A stretch of DNA of 38,032 nucleotides from JAICLV01 sp036380925 (lineage in GTDB: Bacteria; Actinomycetota; Actinomycetes; Acidothermales; Acidothermaceae): the NCBI GenBank assembly GCA_036380925.1, contig DASVDW010000133.1, positions 1 to 38,032 on the forward strand, given 5' to 3'. Below the pieces are notes generated by a model, which was not told where the DNA came from, did no database searches, and was given only the letters and a program-made list of their open reading frames with translations. Each line of letters opens with the position of its first letter. The first letter of the stretch is position 1. Made by a program: the position numbers and the translations under genes. Shown piece by piece: positions 17,039-25,249 of this stretch.

Positions 17039-17470
17039 ATGACTGACAAGCCACCACAAGAAAGCCGCGACCGCAACAAGAGCGTTCTACGGTTGTGCGC
17101 GAACGAACGCTCGGTGAGCGAGGCGCGCCACACCGTTGGCGACCTCTGCCGGTCGGGTGGCTTGACGTCGCTCGCCGACGATGCCGAGCTGTTGACCTCC
17201 GAGCTCGTCACCAACGCCTGCCGGGCAGCGACTGGGACGATCACCGTCGTCCTTTTTCCAGACGACTTGCGTCTCGTCGTAACCGTGTCGGACGACGACG
17301 CGACACCTCTTGCGTGCCCGGCGTCACTCCCGCACGCCGACGCGCTGTCCGGCCGCGGCCTGCACCTCGTCGACAAGATCGCCAGCGACTGGGGCGCCGT
17401 ACACCACGACTCCCATGGCAAGACAGTCTGGTTCCGGCTCGACGGCCGTCCGTCGGGACCCATGGCCTGA
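17039..17470 (+). CDS. RsbW/SpoIIAB-like HATPase (anti-sigma-factor family kinase)
   Basis: 143 residues. It is a single histidine-kinase-like ATPase fold: N-box LLTSELVTNACRA, G1 VVTVSDDDATP, G2 LSGRGLHLVDKIASDWG, and closing strand GKTVWFRLDG. Actinobacteria carry many such stand-alone proteins; known ones phosphorylate STAS anti-anti-sigma factors or bind sigma factors. No STAS gene or cognate sigma gene is adjacent; the nearest partners of that network in the window are the PP2C phosphatase at 22509 and possibly the lost GAF-ANTAR gene. It converges on the GH130 gene with 14 bases between. Confidence 0.88.
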   Translation: MTDKPPQESRDRNKSVLRLCANERSVSEARHTVGDLCRSGGLTSLADDAELLTSELVTNACRAATGTITVVLFPDDLRLVVTVSDDDATPLACPASLPHADALSGRGLHLVDKIASDWGAVHHDSHGKTVWFRLDGRPSGPMA

Positions 17471-17484
17471 GCATGGAGATCCGC

Positions 17485-18951
17485 CTACCGGGCGCGACTG
17501 AGCTGGTCGAGCAGCTCCGGCAGGCGCACCGTCGCGACCCGCACGGAGTGGTCGCTGCAGCCATAGGGCAGCACGAGCGTGTCGCCGTGCAGCAGGGCGC
17601 CGCAGGAGTAGACGACGTTCGGCACGTAGCCGACACGTTCGCTTTCATCCGGCCGAAGCAGTGGATCGGGGAGCGTGCCGATCACCTTTCTCGGGTCGCT
17701 CAGGTCGAGCAGCGTGGCTCCAAGGGCGTACTCGCGCATCGGCCCCACGCCGTGGGTCAGCACCAACCATCCCGCGGGCGTCTCAATCGGAGAGCCACAG
17801 TTTCCGATCTGAATCAGATCCCACGCATGTCGAGGCGTTTGAACCGTGGTGGCTGCTTCCCACACCCGTGCGTCGTCGGAGAAGCTGATCGCGTTGTTCT
17901 CGCGGTCCCACCGCGACAGCGCGGCGTAGCGGCCGGCGATCTTGCGAGGGAACAGCGCCAGCCCCTTGCCCTTCGCCGCCGGTCCGGCCAGTTGCGAAAC
18001 GTTGAAGGTCGCGAAGTCGTCGGTGGTGATGAGCTGCGGGGCGACCTGGGAGCCGTCGAAGGCGGTGTAGGTGGCGAAGTAGGTCGCGGCGCCGCCGTCG
18101 GAAAAGCGCACGAAGCGGGCGTCCTCCATCCCGTTCGCCTCGGCTGGGCCGTGCGGCCACAACACCCGCTCAGATAGCGCCACGTCGGTGTCGAACTCGA
18201 CGACATAGTTGCAAGCGGCCGCACGCCGGACCTTGTCGATGAAGCCCTGGGCGCCGCGGCGGGTGAGTTGCTGGCGGTCGAGCGCTGCGAGCACCCGGTC
18301 AAGATCGTGGATCTCGAACCGCGCCGGCAGCGCGTCCCAAACGAAGCGGGTGTTCTCGTCGTCCTCGCCAGCTTCGCGCAGCACCGCGCGCAGCAGCGCG
18401 CGATCGAAGGCGGCCGTGCGGTGTCGGCCCGCGTCGAGGAAACCACCGGCGATGTCGAACCGCACCCGCGCGGCAGCGTCGATCGTGCCGGTTCTGAATT
18501 CGATCGAGGACAGATGCCCCTCTCCGATCGCGCGCAGGCTCATCACGAAACGGAGTTCGCCGGCTGCGACGCCGGCTTGGTCAGGATGCGCCACGATCGA
18601 CGGGTTGCAAAGAGCTGCCGCCTCAAGCGCGTACTCGTGCGTGAAGTACGCGCCGATGAGCGCCCGCCGGTCACTGCCCACGTCGACGCCTTCGCCAAGG
18701 CGGTGGGCGACGAGGCCAAAGTTGTGCTCCAACAATCCGCGAAGGTCACGGTGCCGGGTCGAGTAGTCCGCCATGGTCCGTCGCAGTGCCGCCATGACGG
18801 CATCGTCGTCCATTGCCATGACCCGCTCGAGGACCGGCAGCGCCCGGGACTCCCCATGGATGAGGGCCTCACGCCCTGGCACGAACAGTCGCGTGAGCGT
18901 GCGACTTGGATCGGGCAGGAGCCTTTTGGTCGTTCGGGCGAGCGCGTTCAC
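17485..18951 (-). CDS. GH130-type glycosidase/phosphorylase
   Basis: 488 residues. The second half carries the five-bladed propeller features of GH130: NGMEDARFVRFSDGGAATYF, TYTAFDGSQVAPQLITTDDF, KGKGLALFPRKIAGRYAALS, RHAWDLIQIGNCGSPIETPA, GWLVLTHGVGPMREYALGA and PDESERVGYVPNVVYSCGAL. The N-terminal about 200 residues are mostly helical and also contain FNPS-like text (AALCNPSIVAHPD). GH130 members act on beta-mannosides, usually as phosphorylases, so the product here may be mannose-1-phosphate; substrate is inference. ATG 18951 overlaps the stop of the upstream gene (ATGA), the last of three coupled genes. Confidence 0.88.
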   Translation of the reverse strand: MNALARTTKRLLPDPSRTLTRLFVPGREALIHGESRALPVLERVMAMDDDAVMAALRRTMADYSTRHRDLRGLLEHNFGLVAHRLGEGVDVGSDRRALIGAYFTHEYALEAAALCNPSIVAHPDQAGVAAGELRFVMSLRAIGEGHLSSIEFRTGTIDAAARVRFDIAGGFLDAGRHRTAAFDRALLRAVLREAGEDDENTRFVWDALPARFEIHDLDRVLAALDRQQLTRRGAQGFIDKVRRAAACNYVVEFDTDVALSERVLWPHGPAEANGMEDARFVRFSDGGAATYFATYTAFDGSQVAPQLITTDDFATFNVSQLAGPAAKGKGLALFPRKIAGRYAALSRWDRENNAISFSDDARVWEAATTVQTPRHAWDLIQIGNCGSPIETPAGWLVLTHGVGPMREYALGATLLDLSDPRKVIGTLPDPLLRPDESERVGYVPNVVYSCGALLHGDTLVLPYGCSDHSVRVATVRLPELLDQLSRAR

Positions 18952-19979
18952 CTCATGCCCTCCGCGGGCCCGCTGAAGCCCAAACCGCGCCCATGCCGCA
19001 AGGTGCAGATCGCGGCGATGGTGGACTCGGCGCCCTGGTTGCGATTGCGGCCGTTCGCGCTGAGTCCGTCGCAGCCGCCGCCGGTGGTCTCATCGAACAT
19101 GGGGATATTGGCGTCGTTGACGCCGAAGAACCAGGCGACGCACAGCTGAAGTCCGCTGAGCCAGCGCGTTTGACCGGTCACCAAAGCGGCGCGGTGGCAG
19201 GCATCGGCGATCGCCGCGACCTCGATGGGTTGTTGGTCGAAAGCGGGTAGTGAGTCACCGATCTCGTAGCCAGCCGCCGGGATCACCGAGAGGTGACCGT
19301 CACGCGTCTGCAGTTCCAACAGCCAGCGCAGCATTCGCAGTCCATTTTCCAGCACCGTCTTGTCGCCGACGGCCACGCCCGCGGCAATCGTGGCTTCGGC
19401 GAGCGCGGCGTTTGCGTAGGTGAGCCGAGGGAGCGGCCATGGCCAGGTCTCGCTGGTGGGCGGTTCGCCGATACACCGGGCCGCGTCGGTGAGCAGCGCG
19501 ATTGACCCGGCATGATCGGGCAGCGCCTCCAGCACCGACGCGGCGCCCAACGCCGCGAACGCCATGGCATGGGGCCACGGCGATCGCGCGCGAACGCCGA
19601 GCTCGAAGCGACGCAACGCCTCGGTGCGCACGCCGGGCGTCGGCCCGCGCGCGGCGGCGACGCCCAGCCCCCACACCGCGCGGCCCCAGCAGTCGTCCAC
19701 GCCAGGCTCGTCCTCCCAGCGGCGGTCGTATCCGAGGCGGTTGCGAAATCGGCCGTCGTCGGCTTGGGCGTTGCTGAGGAAGTTGAGGTATCGACGGGCT
19801 AGCGTTACCAGCTCAGGAGCAGGGTCGGGCGCCTGGCACACCGCGACCAGGCCCCGCGCGACGTCGTCGACGCAGTAGCCCAGATCGCGCCGCGGGACGA
19901 TGCCTTCGGCGTGCTCTAGGAGGCCCACCTCATCGCTGAGGCGTAACAGATGGCGAAAGGACACCGCCGGAGGCCTCAT
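18948..19979 (-). CDS. alpha/alpha-toroid carbohydrate-active protein, linked to glycosyltransferase
   Basis: 343 residues from ATG 19979, which overlaps the glycosyltransferase stop (ATGA). The opening is FRHLLRLSDEVGLLEHAEGI then PRRDLGYCVDDVARGLVAV. That pattern (LLRLTDDTGIxQHAxxxxPxRxxGYCxDDxARAL) is known from proteins encoded next to, or fused to, GT4 enzymes and GH130. Repeated Trp/Leu-rich helices (RRWEDEPGVDDCWGRAVWGL, ETWPWPLPRLTYANAALAEA, PAFDQQPIEVAAIADACHRA, FFGVNDANIPMFDETTGGGC) fit an (alpha/alpha)6 barrel of the unsaturated-glucuronyl-hydrolase or mannosidase kind. Catalytic residues are not assigned; the conserved acids in GYCVDD are candidates. Longer in-frame upstream sequence lies inside the glycosyltransferase and is not used. 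Confidence 0.78.
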   Translation of the reverse strand: MRPPAVSFRHLLRLSDEVGLLEHAEGIVPRRDLGYCVDDVARGLVAVCQAPDPAPELVTLARRYLNFLSNAQADDGRFRNRLGYDRRWEDEPGVDDCWGRAVWGLGVAAARGPTPGVRTEALRRFELGVRARSPWPHAMAFAALGAASVLEALPDHAGSIALLTDAARCIGEPPTSETWPWPLPRLTYANAALAEATIAAGVAVGDKTVLENGLRMLRWLLELQTRDGHLSVIPAAGYEIGDSLPAFDQQPIEVAAIADACHRAALVTGQTRWLSGLQLCVAWFFGVNDANIPMFDETTGGGCDGLSANGRNRNQGAESTIAAICTLRHGRGLGFSGPAEGMR

Positions 19980-21103
19980 GCGACCGCGTGTGCGGACACC
20001 GTCGCGGCCGCGAGGGTCCGATACGACCGCGCGACCGCCGGCCACAACAAGCTTGGAGCCAGCCGAGCCGACTCGCGGCACATCGCGGCGGCGACCGCCG
20101 GCTCGCCCAGCACCCTCATGACCGCGCCGGCCAACCCTCGGGCGTCTCGGCGGGGGACGAGCGCACCCGCTCCGCTGGCGAGCAACTCGACGGCGTGTGG
20201 AAACGCCGTCGAGACAACGGGCCTGCCCGCCGTCACCGCCTCGATCAACACACCCGAGGTGACTTGCTCCGTCGAGTCGTAGGGCAACACCACGACGTCG
20301 GCGCTGCCGATGAGTCGATTCAACGCGTCGAGGTCGAGGAAGCGGTTGTCGAAATGGACGAGGTCGTCCACCGCGCGCGAGCGTGCGCGCGCGAGCAGCC
20401 ATTGCCGGTAGCGCTCGCCGTCGCGTGCGATCACCTTCGGATGGGTTTGACCTGCGATCATGTAGTGCACCTCATGGCCGCCGCGGCGTAACAAAGCGAC
20501 CGCGTCGATGGCGTGCTCGAGACCCTTTCCGGGTCCGAGCAACCCCCAGGTCAGGAGCAGCGGATGGCTCGCGCGGCGCGACGGCGCGCCGTTGACACGG
20601 TTGTCGACGGCGCCATGCGGAATCAGCGAAACCATCGCGGAGTCGACACCGTAGACGTCGATCAGCCGTCGACGCGCCGTCTGCGTCATAGTCACGATCG
20701 CGGCTGCGGCGCCGGAGAGCTTTTGCAGGATGTGCTTTTGCCGGACGGTCGGCTGGGCAAGCACCGTATGCAACACGGTCACCATCGGCGCCGTCACGGC
20801 GTCCACCAACCCAAGGATGTCCTCGCCGTCGACGCCGCCGTAGATGCCGTACTCGTGCTGCACGATCACAACGTCCGAACCGTTCAGGACTCCGACCGCA
20901 GCGCGCGCGCTCTGCGCAGAACCGTTCAGGAGGTTGCAGACGACCTCCGGATGACCTGGGACGGTGGGTTCCTCGTCGACCACACGCACGACTCGAACAC
21001 GTTCTCCTGGCAAGGCGAGATGACGGTTCAACGCCGCGCTAAAGGTCGCCAGCCCACATTGGGTGGGCGGATATGTGCTCAGCAACACGTAGTCCATGAA
21101 CAT
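19976..21103 (-). CDS. GT4-family glycosyltransferase
   Basis: About 375 residues. The start among ATG 21109, 21103 and 21097 is uncertain; 21103 has AGGA five bases upstream. N-terminal YPPTQCGLATFSAALNRHL is the usual opening of this GT4 group. The C-terminal donor domain has LLTWGLLGPGKGLEHAIDAV, GAGALVPRRD and the E-rich motif STEQVTSGVLIEAVTAGRP, which bind the nucleotide sugar. IVQHEYGIYGG and PHGAVDNRVN are also typical. It is cytoplasmic and probably uses GDP-mannose or UDP-sugar (not determinable here). It is the first gene of a three-gene set with 4-base overlaps, so it is likely made in step with the toroid protein and GH130. Confidence 0.9.
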   Translation of the reverse strand: MFMDYVLLSTYPPTQCGLATFSAALNRHLALPGERVRVVRVVDEEPTVPGHPEVVCNLLNGSAQSARAAVGVLNGSDVVIVQHEYGIYGGVDGEDILGLVDAVTAPMVTVLHTVLAQPTVRQKHILQKLSGAAAAIVTMTQTARRRLIDVYGVDSAMVSLIPHGAVDNRVNGAPSRRASHPLLLTWGLLGPGKGLEHAIDAVALLRRGGHEVHYMIAGQTHPKVIARDGERYRQWLLARARSRAVDDLVHFDNRFLDLDALNRLIGSADVVVLPYDSTEQVTSGVLIEAVTAGRPVVSTAFPHAVELLASGAGALVPRRDARGLAGAVMRVLGEPAVAAAMCRESARLAPSLLWPAVARSYRTLAAATVSAHAVA

Positions 21104-21203
21104 GCACATCCTGACGTTGTGGCGAAGGACGAAAGCTGTCGTCGTCGCGCCAGAGCGCGCAGGGAACCAACACAAGCCCTGGTCCCCCGCGGGTTGGCAG
21201 GCT

Positions 21204-21220
21204 CCTCGCTTTGTGCGAGG
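21204..21220 (-). terminator. possible weak terminator after cspA
   Basis: CCTCGC and GCGAGG form a 6-base stem around a 5-base loop, about 17 bases past the cspA stop. No U-tract follows, so this is tentative. Confidence 0.3.
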
Positions 21221-21236
21221 GCATCGAGCAAAGAGC

Positions 21237-21440
21237 TCAGATGGGTCGGACAGCCTCCGCCTGGGGGCCCTTGGGGCCCTGCGTGATCTCGAACTCGACG
21301 CGCTGGTTCTCGTCAAGACTGCGGTAGCCGTCGGACTGGATCTGCGAGTGGTGAACAAAGACGTCCGGCGTGCCACCGTCAGGGCTGATGAATCCAAAGC
21401 CCTTCTCCGCGTTGAACCACTTGACGGTGCCTTGTGCCAT
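21237..21440 (-). CDS. cspA: cold shock protein
   Basis: 67 residues from ATG 21440, with GAGGAG eight bases upstream. It is a single cold-shock domain: MAQGTVKWFNAEKGFGFISP (RNP1 KGFGFI), DVFVHHSQIQ (RNP2 VFVHH), and ENQRVEFEITQGPKGPQAEA. It binds single-stranded RNA/DNA and melts RNA structure. It is the standard length of an actinobacterial CspA. The frame is open upstream, but nothing there resembles protein. The 335-base region before it is unusually long, as is often seen for csp leaders. Confidence 0.96.
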   Translation of the reverse strand: MAQGTVKWFNAEKGFGFISPDGGTPDVFVHHSQIQSDGYRSLDENQRVEFEITQGPKGPQAEAVRPI

Positions 21441-21775
21441 GGGGGTACTCCTCATACTGTGCGTGGCAAAGCCGTGACTCCGGCCCAGGGCTGCCATGTC
21501 GTCGTCGGGTCTCAAAATGTCGAGACCAAAAGCAAACATCCGCTGTCAGAATTCCGCGGGCGCTGCGACGTCTGAGGAGTGCTGCAACTACAACCGTGTC
21601 GAACGTAGCACGGCGCGAAGCGAGCGTCTAATGTCACGCGTTTCCGGCGGGCGTCCGGCTGTGCGTCACCGCAAACGATGAACGCGCCCGCGCATCGGCG
21701 CGAAGGACCATCGCATCACGACGTGGGATTCCACGCCGTCCTCAACCTTGGCACGACGAAGGTGCGGCGCGACGC
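21441..21775 (-). promoter_or_regulatory. long upstream region of cspA with an inverted repeat
   Basis: 335 bases without a gene between cspA and the end of the small-protein operon. GGTCTC (21508-21513) and GAGACC (21522-21527) form a perfect 6-base inverted repeat with an 8-base A/T-rich loop, about 70-90 bases before the cspA start. It may belong to the leader RNA or be an operator. A precise promoter could not be picked. Confidence 0.4.
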
Positions 21776-22020
21776 TCAAAATCCGGGACCCGTTCGCCGG
21801 TCGAGCCAAATCGGCACGGTGGAGGTGACGAGGAGACTCACTTCCCCGTCCGCGGTTGTGACGTCGACCCACGGGCTGCCGCTTCCGTCGATGGCATTCT
21901 TGATGTCGCGAGCAAGCCCCGGGAGGTCGGACGTCACCTCCAACTCAACGTTGGCGAAGTGCAGCGTCGCTTTCAAGAGGACCAGTCCTTCGTTGTGCGG
22001 CCCCGCAAAATGATGGTCAC
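21776..22020 (-). pseudogene. small protein gene, frameshifted near its start
   Basis: GTG at 22020 overlaps the upstream stop as GTGA, exactly as at the previous junction, and would begin VTIILRG. In that frame a stop follows after 15 codons. One base away the frame is rich in G/C third positions and protein-like: GPHNEGLVLLKATLHFANVE, LEVTSDLPGLARDIKNAID, WVDVTTADGEVSLLVTSTVP. Adding one G in the G4 run at 22001-22004 (minus strand) joins VTIILRG to PHNEGLVLL. The body has no usable ATG/GTG/TTG of its own near its beginning. I do not recognise a family. About 80 residues when joined; mixed beta/alpha, no membrane segment. Confidence 0.55.
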
Positions 22021-22259
22021 GCAGAGCGACGCCGTCGAACGGCGGTCCGATAGTTGTTCCAGGCGCGTCGTACGCGCTGCGTCGCGGCGCTTTCCGCGTC
22101 GTCCGCGCCGCCGCGAACATGTCCGGGCGACAAGCCGCCCGCGACCTCGAGTCGGTCGTGCGCCTCCTCCGCGGCGTAGAGCTCGCGACGCGCAGCCTGG
22201 AACTCGACGTCATCCCGACACGCTCGATACTCCGCGGCTGGGCGGGATCCAACTGTCAC
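22017..22259 (-). CDS. small helical protein, function unknown
   Basis: 80 residues from GTG 22259, overlapping the upstream stop as GTGA. Composition suggests long charged helices (DDVEFQAARRELYAAEEAHD, then ESAATQRVRRAWNNYRTAVR) and a basic end RRRRSA. Third codon positions are strongly G/C, supporting real coding. No family recognised. It sits between two other small genes with 4-base overlaps on both sides, so the three are probably co-translated. Confidence 0.6.
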   Translation of the reverse strand: MTVGSRPAAEYRACRDDVEFQAARRELYAAEEAHDRLEVAGGLSPGHVRGGADDAESAATQRVRRAWNNYRTAVRRRRSA

Positions 22260-22396
22260 GGTTTGCCCGCCGTTCGCTCCGGTCGGGACCCCTCGACAGC
22301 GCGGGCGACCGGTGACGGCGTCTGGCCCTTCACCCGTTTGTTGTGGTCCTGTTTTGGCTTACGAGCTTCGCGGCCACCCTTGTTCTTGCCGGCCAT
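22256..22396 (-). CDS. small basic protein (KGGREARKPK type)
   Basis: 46 residues from ATG 22396, with a GAGGCGG stretch upstream. MAGKNKGGREARKPKQDHNK followed by RVKGQTPSPVARAVEG is a small lysine/arginine-rich protein with the GGREARKPK motif seen in short hypothetical proteins of many bacteria. It may bind nucleic acid, but that is only suggested by charge. The longer reading frame upstream has no protein-like character. First gene of the three-gene small-protein operon. Confidence 0.6.
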   Translation of the reverse strand: MAGKNKGGREARKPKQDHNKRVKGQTPSPVARAVEGSRPERTAGKP

Positions 22397-22508
22397 CGCA
22401 GCCGCCTCTCTAACGGGCGCGTGGCCTCCTCGTGGACACGGGAAGCTCGACGCCTGCTCCAGCCTACGCCCGCGCGACGCCCGACCGGTCCCGGTGGCGA
22501 GGGACGGG

Positions 22509-24083
22509 TTAGCGCCACCGTTGCTCGCGTCCGGCTGATGCGCGCATTCCTTGGTCGCCGACGAGGGCCATTTCCTCAGCGCGAGAAACCCGCGCCACGA
22601 GCAACGTGACGTCGTCGGGTGTGTCGGGAGAGACCATCCTTCGCAGCAGCACGTCGCGCAATGTCGTGACGCCGGCGTCCCCGAGGGGTCCGGCGGCAAC
22701 GCACAGGCGGGCGAGCCCGTCGTCGATGTCGGAAGTTCGGGTTTCGATCAGCCCGTCGCTGAACAACAGCACGGTCGCGCCGGTCGGCAACGTGATGGTC
22801 AAGTCGCTGCGCTCGGCGTCGCCGTCGAGTCCGAGGAGCAGGTCGTCGGCGCTGTCAAGCACATTCGCCGCGCCGTCCGAGGTGACGAGGGCCGGCGCCA
22901 AGTGGCCGGCGTTGCACCATCGCAGCTCAACTCGACCGGCAGAGTCGGTGCGCAACCAACAAAAGACCACGGTGGCGACCCGGTCACAACCAAGCTTGAT
23001 CAGAGATCGATCTAGCTGGCGCAACACCTCACTCGGAGGGGCCTCGGAGCGCCCGGCGATGTTGCGCACCATGGTGCGCAGCTGCATCATCACCGTGGCC
23101 GCGAGTGTGTCATGACCTGACACATCGCCGAGGACGAGCGCGACGGTGCCGTTCGGCAGCACGAAACCGTCGAACCAGTCTCCGCCCGAGCCGCGGCGGC
23201 TGCCTGCGGCTTGATAACGTCCCGCGAGCCTCAGGTCGCAAAGGCCGCTAGACGCGTGCGGCTGCCCCAACGTCATCCGCGCGCTGGCGGCGTTCGGTGG
23301 CTCGAAGGTCCACCTCGGCTGGGACGGCGACGTGTGACGCGGGAGCCGAGCGGTGCGCTCGAGCTCGATCCCCCTGGCCACCGGAGCGCCGGTGAGGCGT
23401 CCGGTGGAAACCACCACAAGCAGCCGCGCCATGGCGGTGAGGGACAACCCGAGCTCGTGCGCCTGGCGAGCGAGTTGACGCCGCGCGCGCTTAGGCGTGG
23501 AACCGTGCCACTTCATCAAAACGTCAATCGCGTCATCACGCAGCGAGGTTGCCACTGCGGCGTCAACCGCGACGACCTCCACCAGAGACGGCGCGTTCTC
23601 GCCAAGGCACGCGCGAAAGTCGCTCGACCGAACCTGACGCTCGGCCGAACGCAAGGCTGCGAACAACGCCCCGTGCGCGCCGCCGACAGCCCACGCGACA
23701 CGTGCCGAGATTCCAGCACACAACAGCGCCGCACACATAGCGTCAGCGACTTTGACAATCTCGGCGGGATGGCCGTGGGCCAGGACGGCGAACATGTTGT
23801 GGCCGACCCGGGCCGTTAGATCGTGCTTGCCAATCACGCTTTGGATCACCTCCGCCGCGAGCAGCAGGCGCCCATCGCGAATGGCGAGGCCGCCCTCGTC
23901 GTCGGGCAGCGTCATGACCTCCAGGCGAGCGGCAATCACCGCGAAGTCACGTCCATCGTGGGGCGGCGGCCGTCGTGTGTTTGCGAGCGCGATGCCGAAC
24001 CAGCGTCGGTCGACCAAGCCCGTCAACGGATCAAGACTGGCTTGCCGGGGAAGCAGCCCGGCAACCGGGCTTTCGCGATCCAT
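22509..24083 (-). CDS. SpoIIE-type PP2C phosphatase with degenerate GGDEF and ANTAR-like domains
   Basis: 524 residues from ATG 24083 (GGAGG six bases upstream; a further ATG at 24110 has none). The N-terminal domain (8-165) begins SLDPLTGLVDRRWFGIALAN like a GGDEF domain, but the signature reads RVGHNMFAVL, so no cyclase activity is expected. An ANTAR-like helical segment spans about 183-225 (AIDVLMKWHGSTPKRARRQL, AHELGLSLTAMARLL). The PP2C domain (about 283-515) is complete: GRYQAAGSRRGSGGDWFDGF, ALVLGDVSGHDTLAA, WCNAGHLAPAL, LLFSDGLIETR and PDDVTLLVAR with the metal-binding aspartates. It should dephosphorylate serine/threonine on a partner such as a STAS protein. Confidence 0.88.
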   Translation of the reverse strand: MDRESPVAGLLPRQASLDPLTGLVDRRWFGIALANTRRPPPHDGRDFAVIAARLEVMTLPDDEGGLAIRDGRLLLAAEVIQSVIGKHDLTARVGHNMFAVLAHGHPAEIVKVADAMCAALLCAGISARVAWAVGGAHGALFAALRSAERQVRSSDFRACLGENAPSLVEVVAVDAAVATSLRDDAIDVLMKWHGSTPKRARRQLARQAHELGLSLTAMARLLVVVSTGRLTGAPVARGIELERTARLPRHTSPSQPRWTFEPPNAASARMTLGQPHASSGLCDLRLAGRYQAAGSRRGSGGDWFDGFVLPNGTVALVLGDVSGHDTLAATVMMQLRTMVRNIAGRSEAPPSEVLRQLDRSLIKLGCDRVATVVFCWLRTDSAGRVELRWCNAGHLAPALVTSDGAANVLDSADDLLLGLDGDAERSDLTITLPTGATVLLFSDGLIETRTSDIDDGLARLCVAAGPLGDAGVTTLRDVLLRRMVSPDTPDDVTLLVARVSRAEEMALVGDQGMRASAGREQRWR

Positions 24084-24350
24084 AAACGGCCTCCGCACGC
24101 CCGCTTGCACGGTCGGGTGCGCAGCCAGGAATCCGGAGCTCCGCGTCTCGCCACCGAAGATGGGAGAGTTCGATCATCTTACGCCGAATTTCCGTCTTCG
24201 ATCGCTTCAGCGCGTTACCTCTCGCGGAACGCGCGTGCAAGATCGTGATGATCGACGCCGACGAACACCTGCGTGCGACACGCGCTCGGTTCATCGAGGG
24301 CTCTGCCCGTTTGGACCCATCTGGCCCCCGATCAGCTTCGCGCATGCCCC
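24084..24350. other. upstream region of the PP2C gene
   Basis: 267 bases, partly A/T-richer around 24165-24215. It probably holds the phosphatase promoter and the downstream region of the small cysteine-motif gene. No gene or clear hairpin was recognised. Confidence 0.35.
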
Positions 24351-24560
24351 CTAGGACCGATCGTCAGCGGTCGGCGCCGGCGCCATGCAAATGCAACCAC
24401 GACGCAACCGGTTCGAGAATGTCGCCGCGCAGTATCGCGTCGCGATAGGATCGTGCTCATCGCGAGGATGGCCGCACATGCACTGCTCTTCGAGGTGAAG
24501 CAGGCGTTCGGCGGCCGCCCGGGTGTCGGCGGCCGTGACCGGTGCTGACGCTGGCGTCAT
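24351..24560 (-). CDS. small cysteine-motif protein (CGHxRDEHD family), possible zinc binder
   Basis: 69 residues from ATG 24560. The core is LEEQCMCGHPRDEHDPIATR, YCAATFSNRLRRGCIC. The spacing C-x-C-G-H ... Y-C ... G-C-I-C suggests a small zinc-binding fold; proteins with this pattern occur singly in actinobacteria without known function. The ribosome site is weak, so the start could be slightly further upstream, but the text before it is not protein-like. Confidence 0.65.
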   Translation of the reverse strand: MTPASAPVTAADTRAAAERLLHLEEQCMCGHPRDEHDPIATRYCAATFSNRLRRGCICMAPAPTADDRS

Positions 24561-25249
24561 GACGACGCCCGACGGCTTTGTGCTAAGCGCAGCTCCGCCT
24601 GAAGGAATCTGCTCAACCGCTGGAGGGAGCCTGTCATCATTGCCCGCCCTGTCGCGCCAGAGAGGTGAAGCGGCGAGGGAGCACAAGGTCCAGATGACCC
24701 AGGCACGCTGGTGGGTACAGTGTCGCACCGTTCGACCGCGAAAGACACCCGCATGCCGCCAAACTGACGTGTGCTCTTGGCCGAACGGCTGTCCCCGGAC
24801 ATTCAACAGGCCGCGCTTCCCACTGCGCAGGTCGTTCGCGCCCAGACGCAACAGCCGCAAGAGTTCGGTCCTGGCCACATTGCGGCGCGTCGAGGTGGCG
24901 TCGCCACGACGAGGCGCCGTCGCCTTGTTCGCAACGCCGGCGCATCCGTATTCCATGGACTTCGGCGGCCCGGGCCTGGCGCCGCATGGCTCTTCGGTCT
25001 CGTTTGGGCTAACGCTTCGTGCTCCGGCCCTCGGCTACTAGCGGGTAAACGGCAATCGGCCACGAAGGCGGTGCGTGCGTGGTGGACCAATCCAACGCGG
25101 TTGACGCAGCCGGGACCCGATCGGCGACACCGCACGAGCGCGCTCAACATATCGGCGGACATGATCGCGAAGGTTGGGAAGTTGTCGCTCGCACATCAAC
25201 GCTCGGAATGAGTCACGCGGCCACCGGTTCCGCCGCCGAGGCCTTCATC
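24561..25249. other. 689-base stretch without a recognised gene
   Basis: Several long open frames cross it on both strands, as expected at this GC content, but none has a ribosome site, a family resemblance or sensible residue composition. It may be decayed coding sequence. No RNA gene was seen. Confidence 0.45.

Noticed and set aside
19980..20402. N-terminal extension of the alpha-toroid protein
   Set aside because: The in-frame extension lies within the glycosyltransferase gene and is low-complexity Arg/Gly; the ATGA overlap start at 19979 is better.
24523..25041. 172-codon frame in the gene-free stretch
   Set aside because: No ribosome site, no motif, mixed Arg/Pro/Ser composition.
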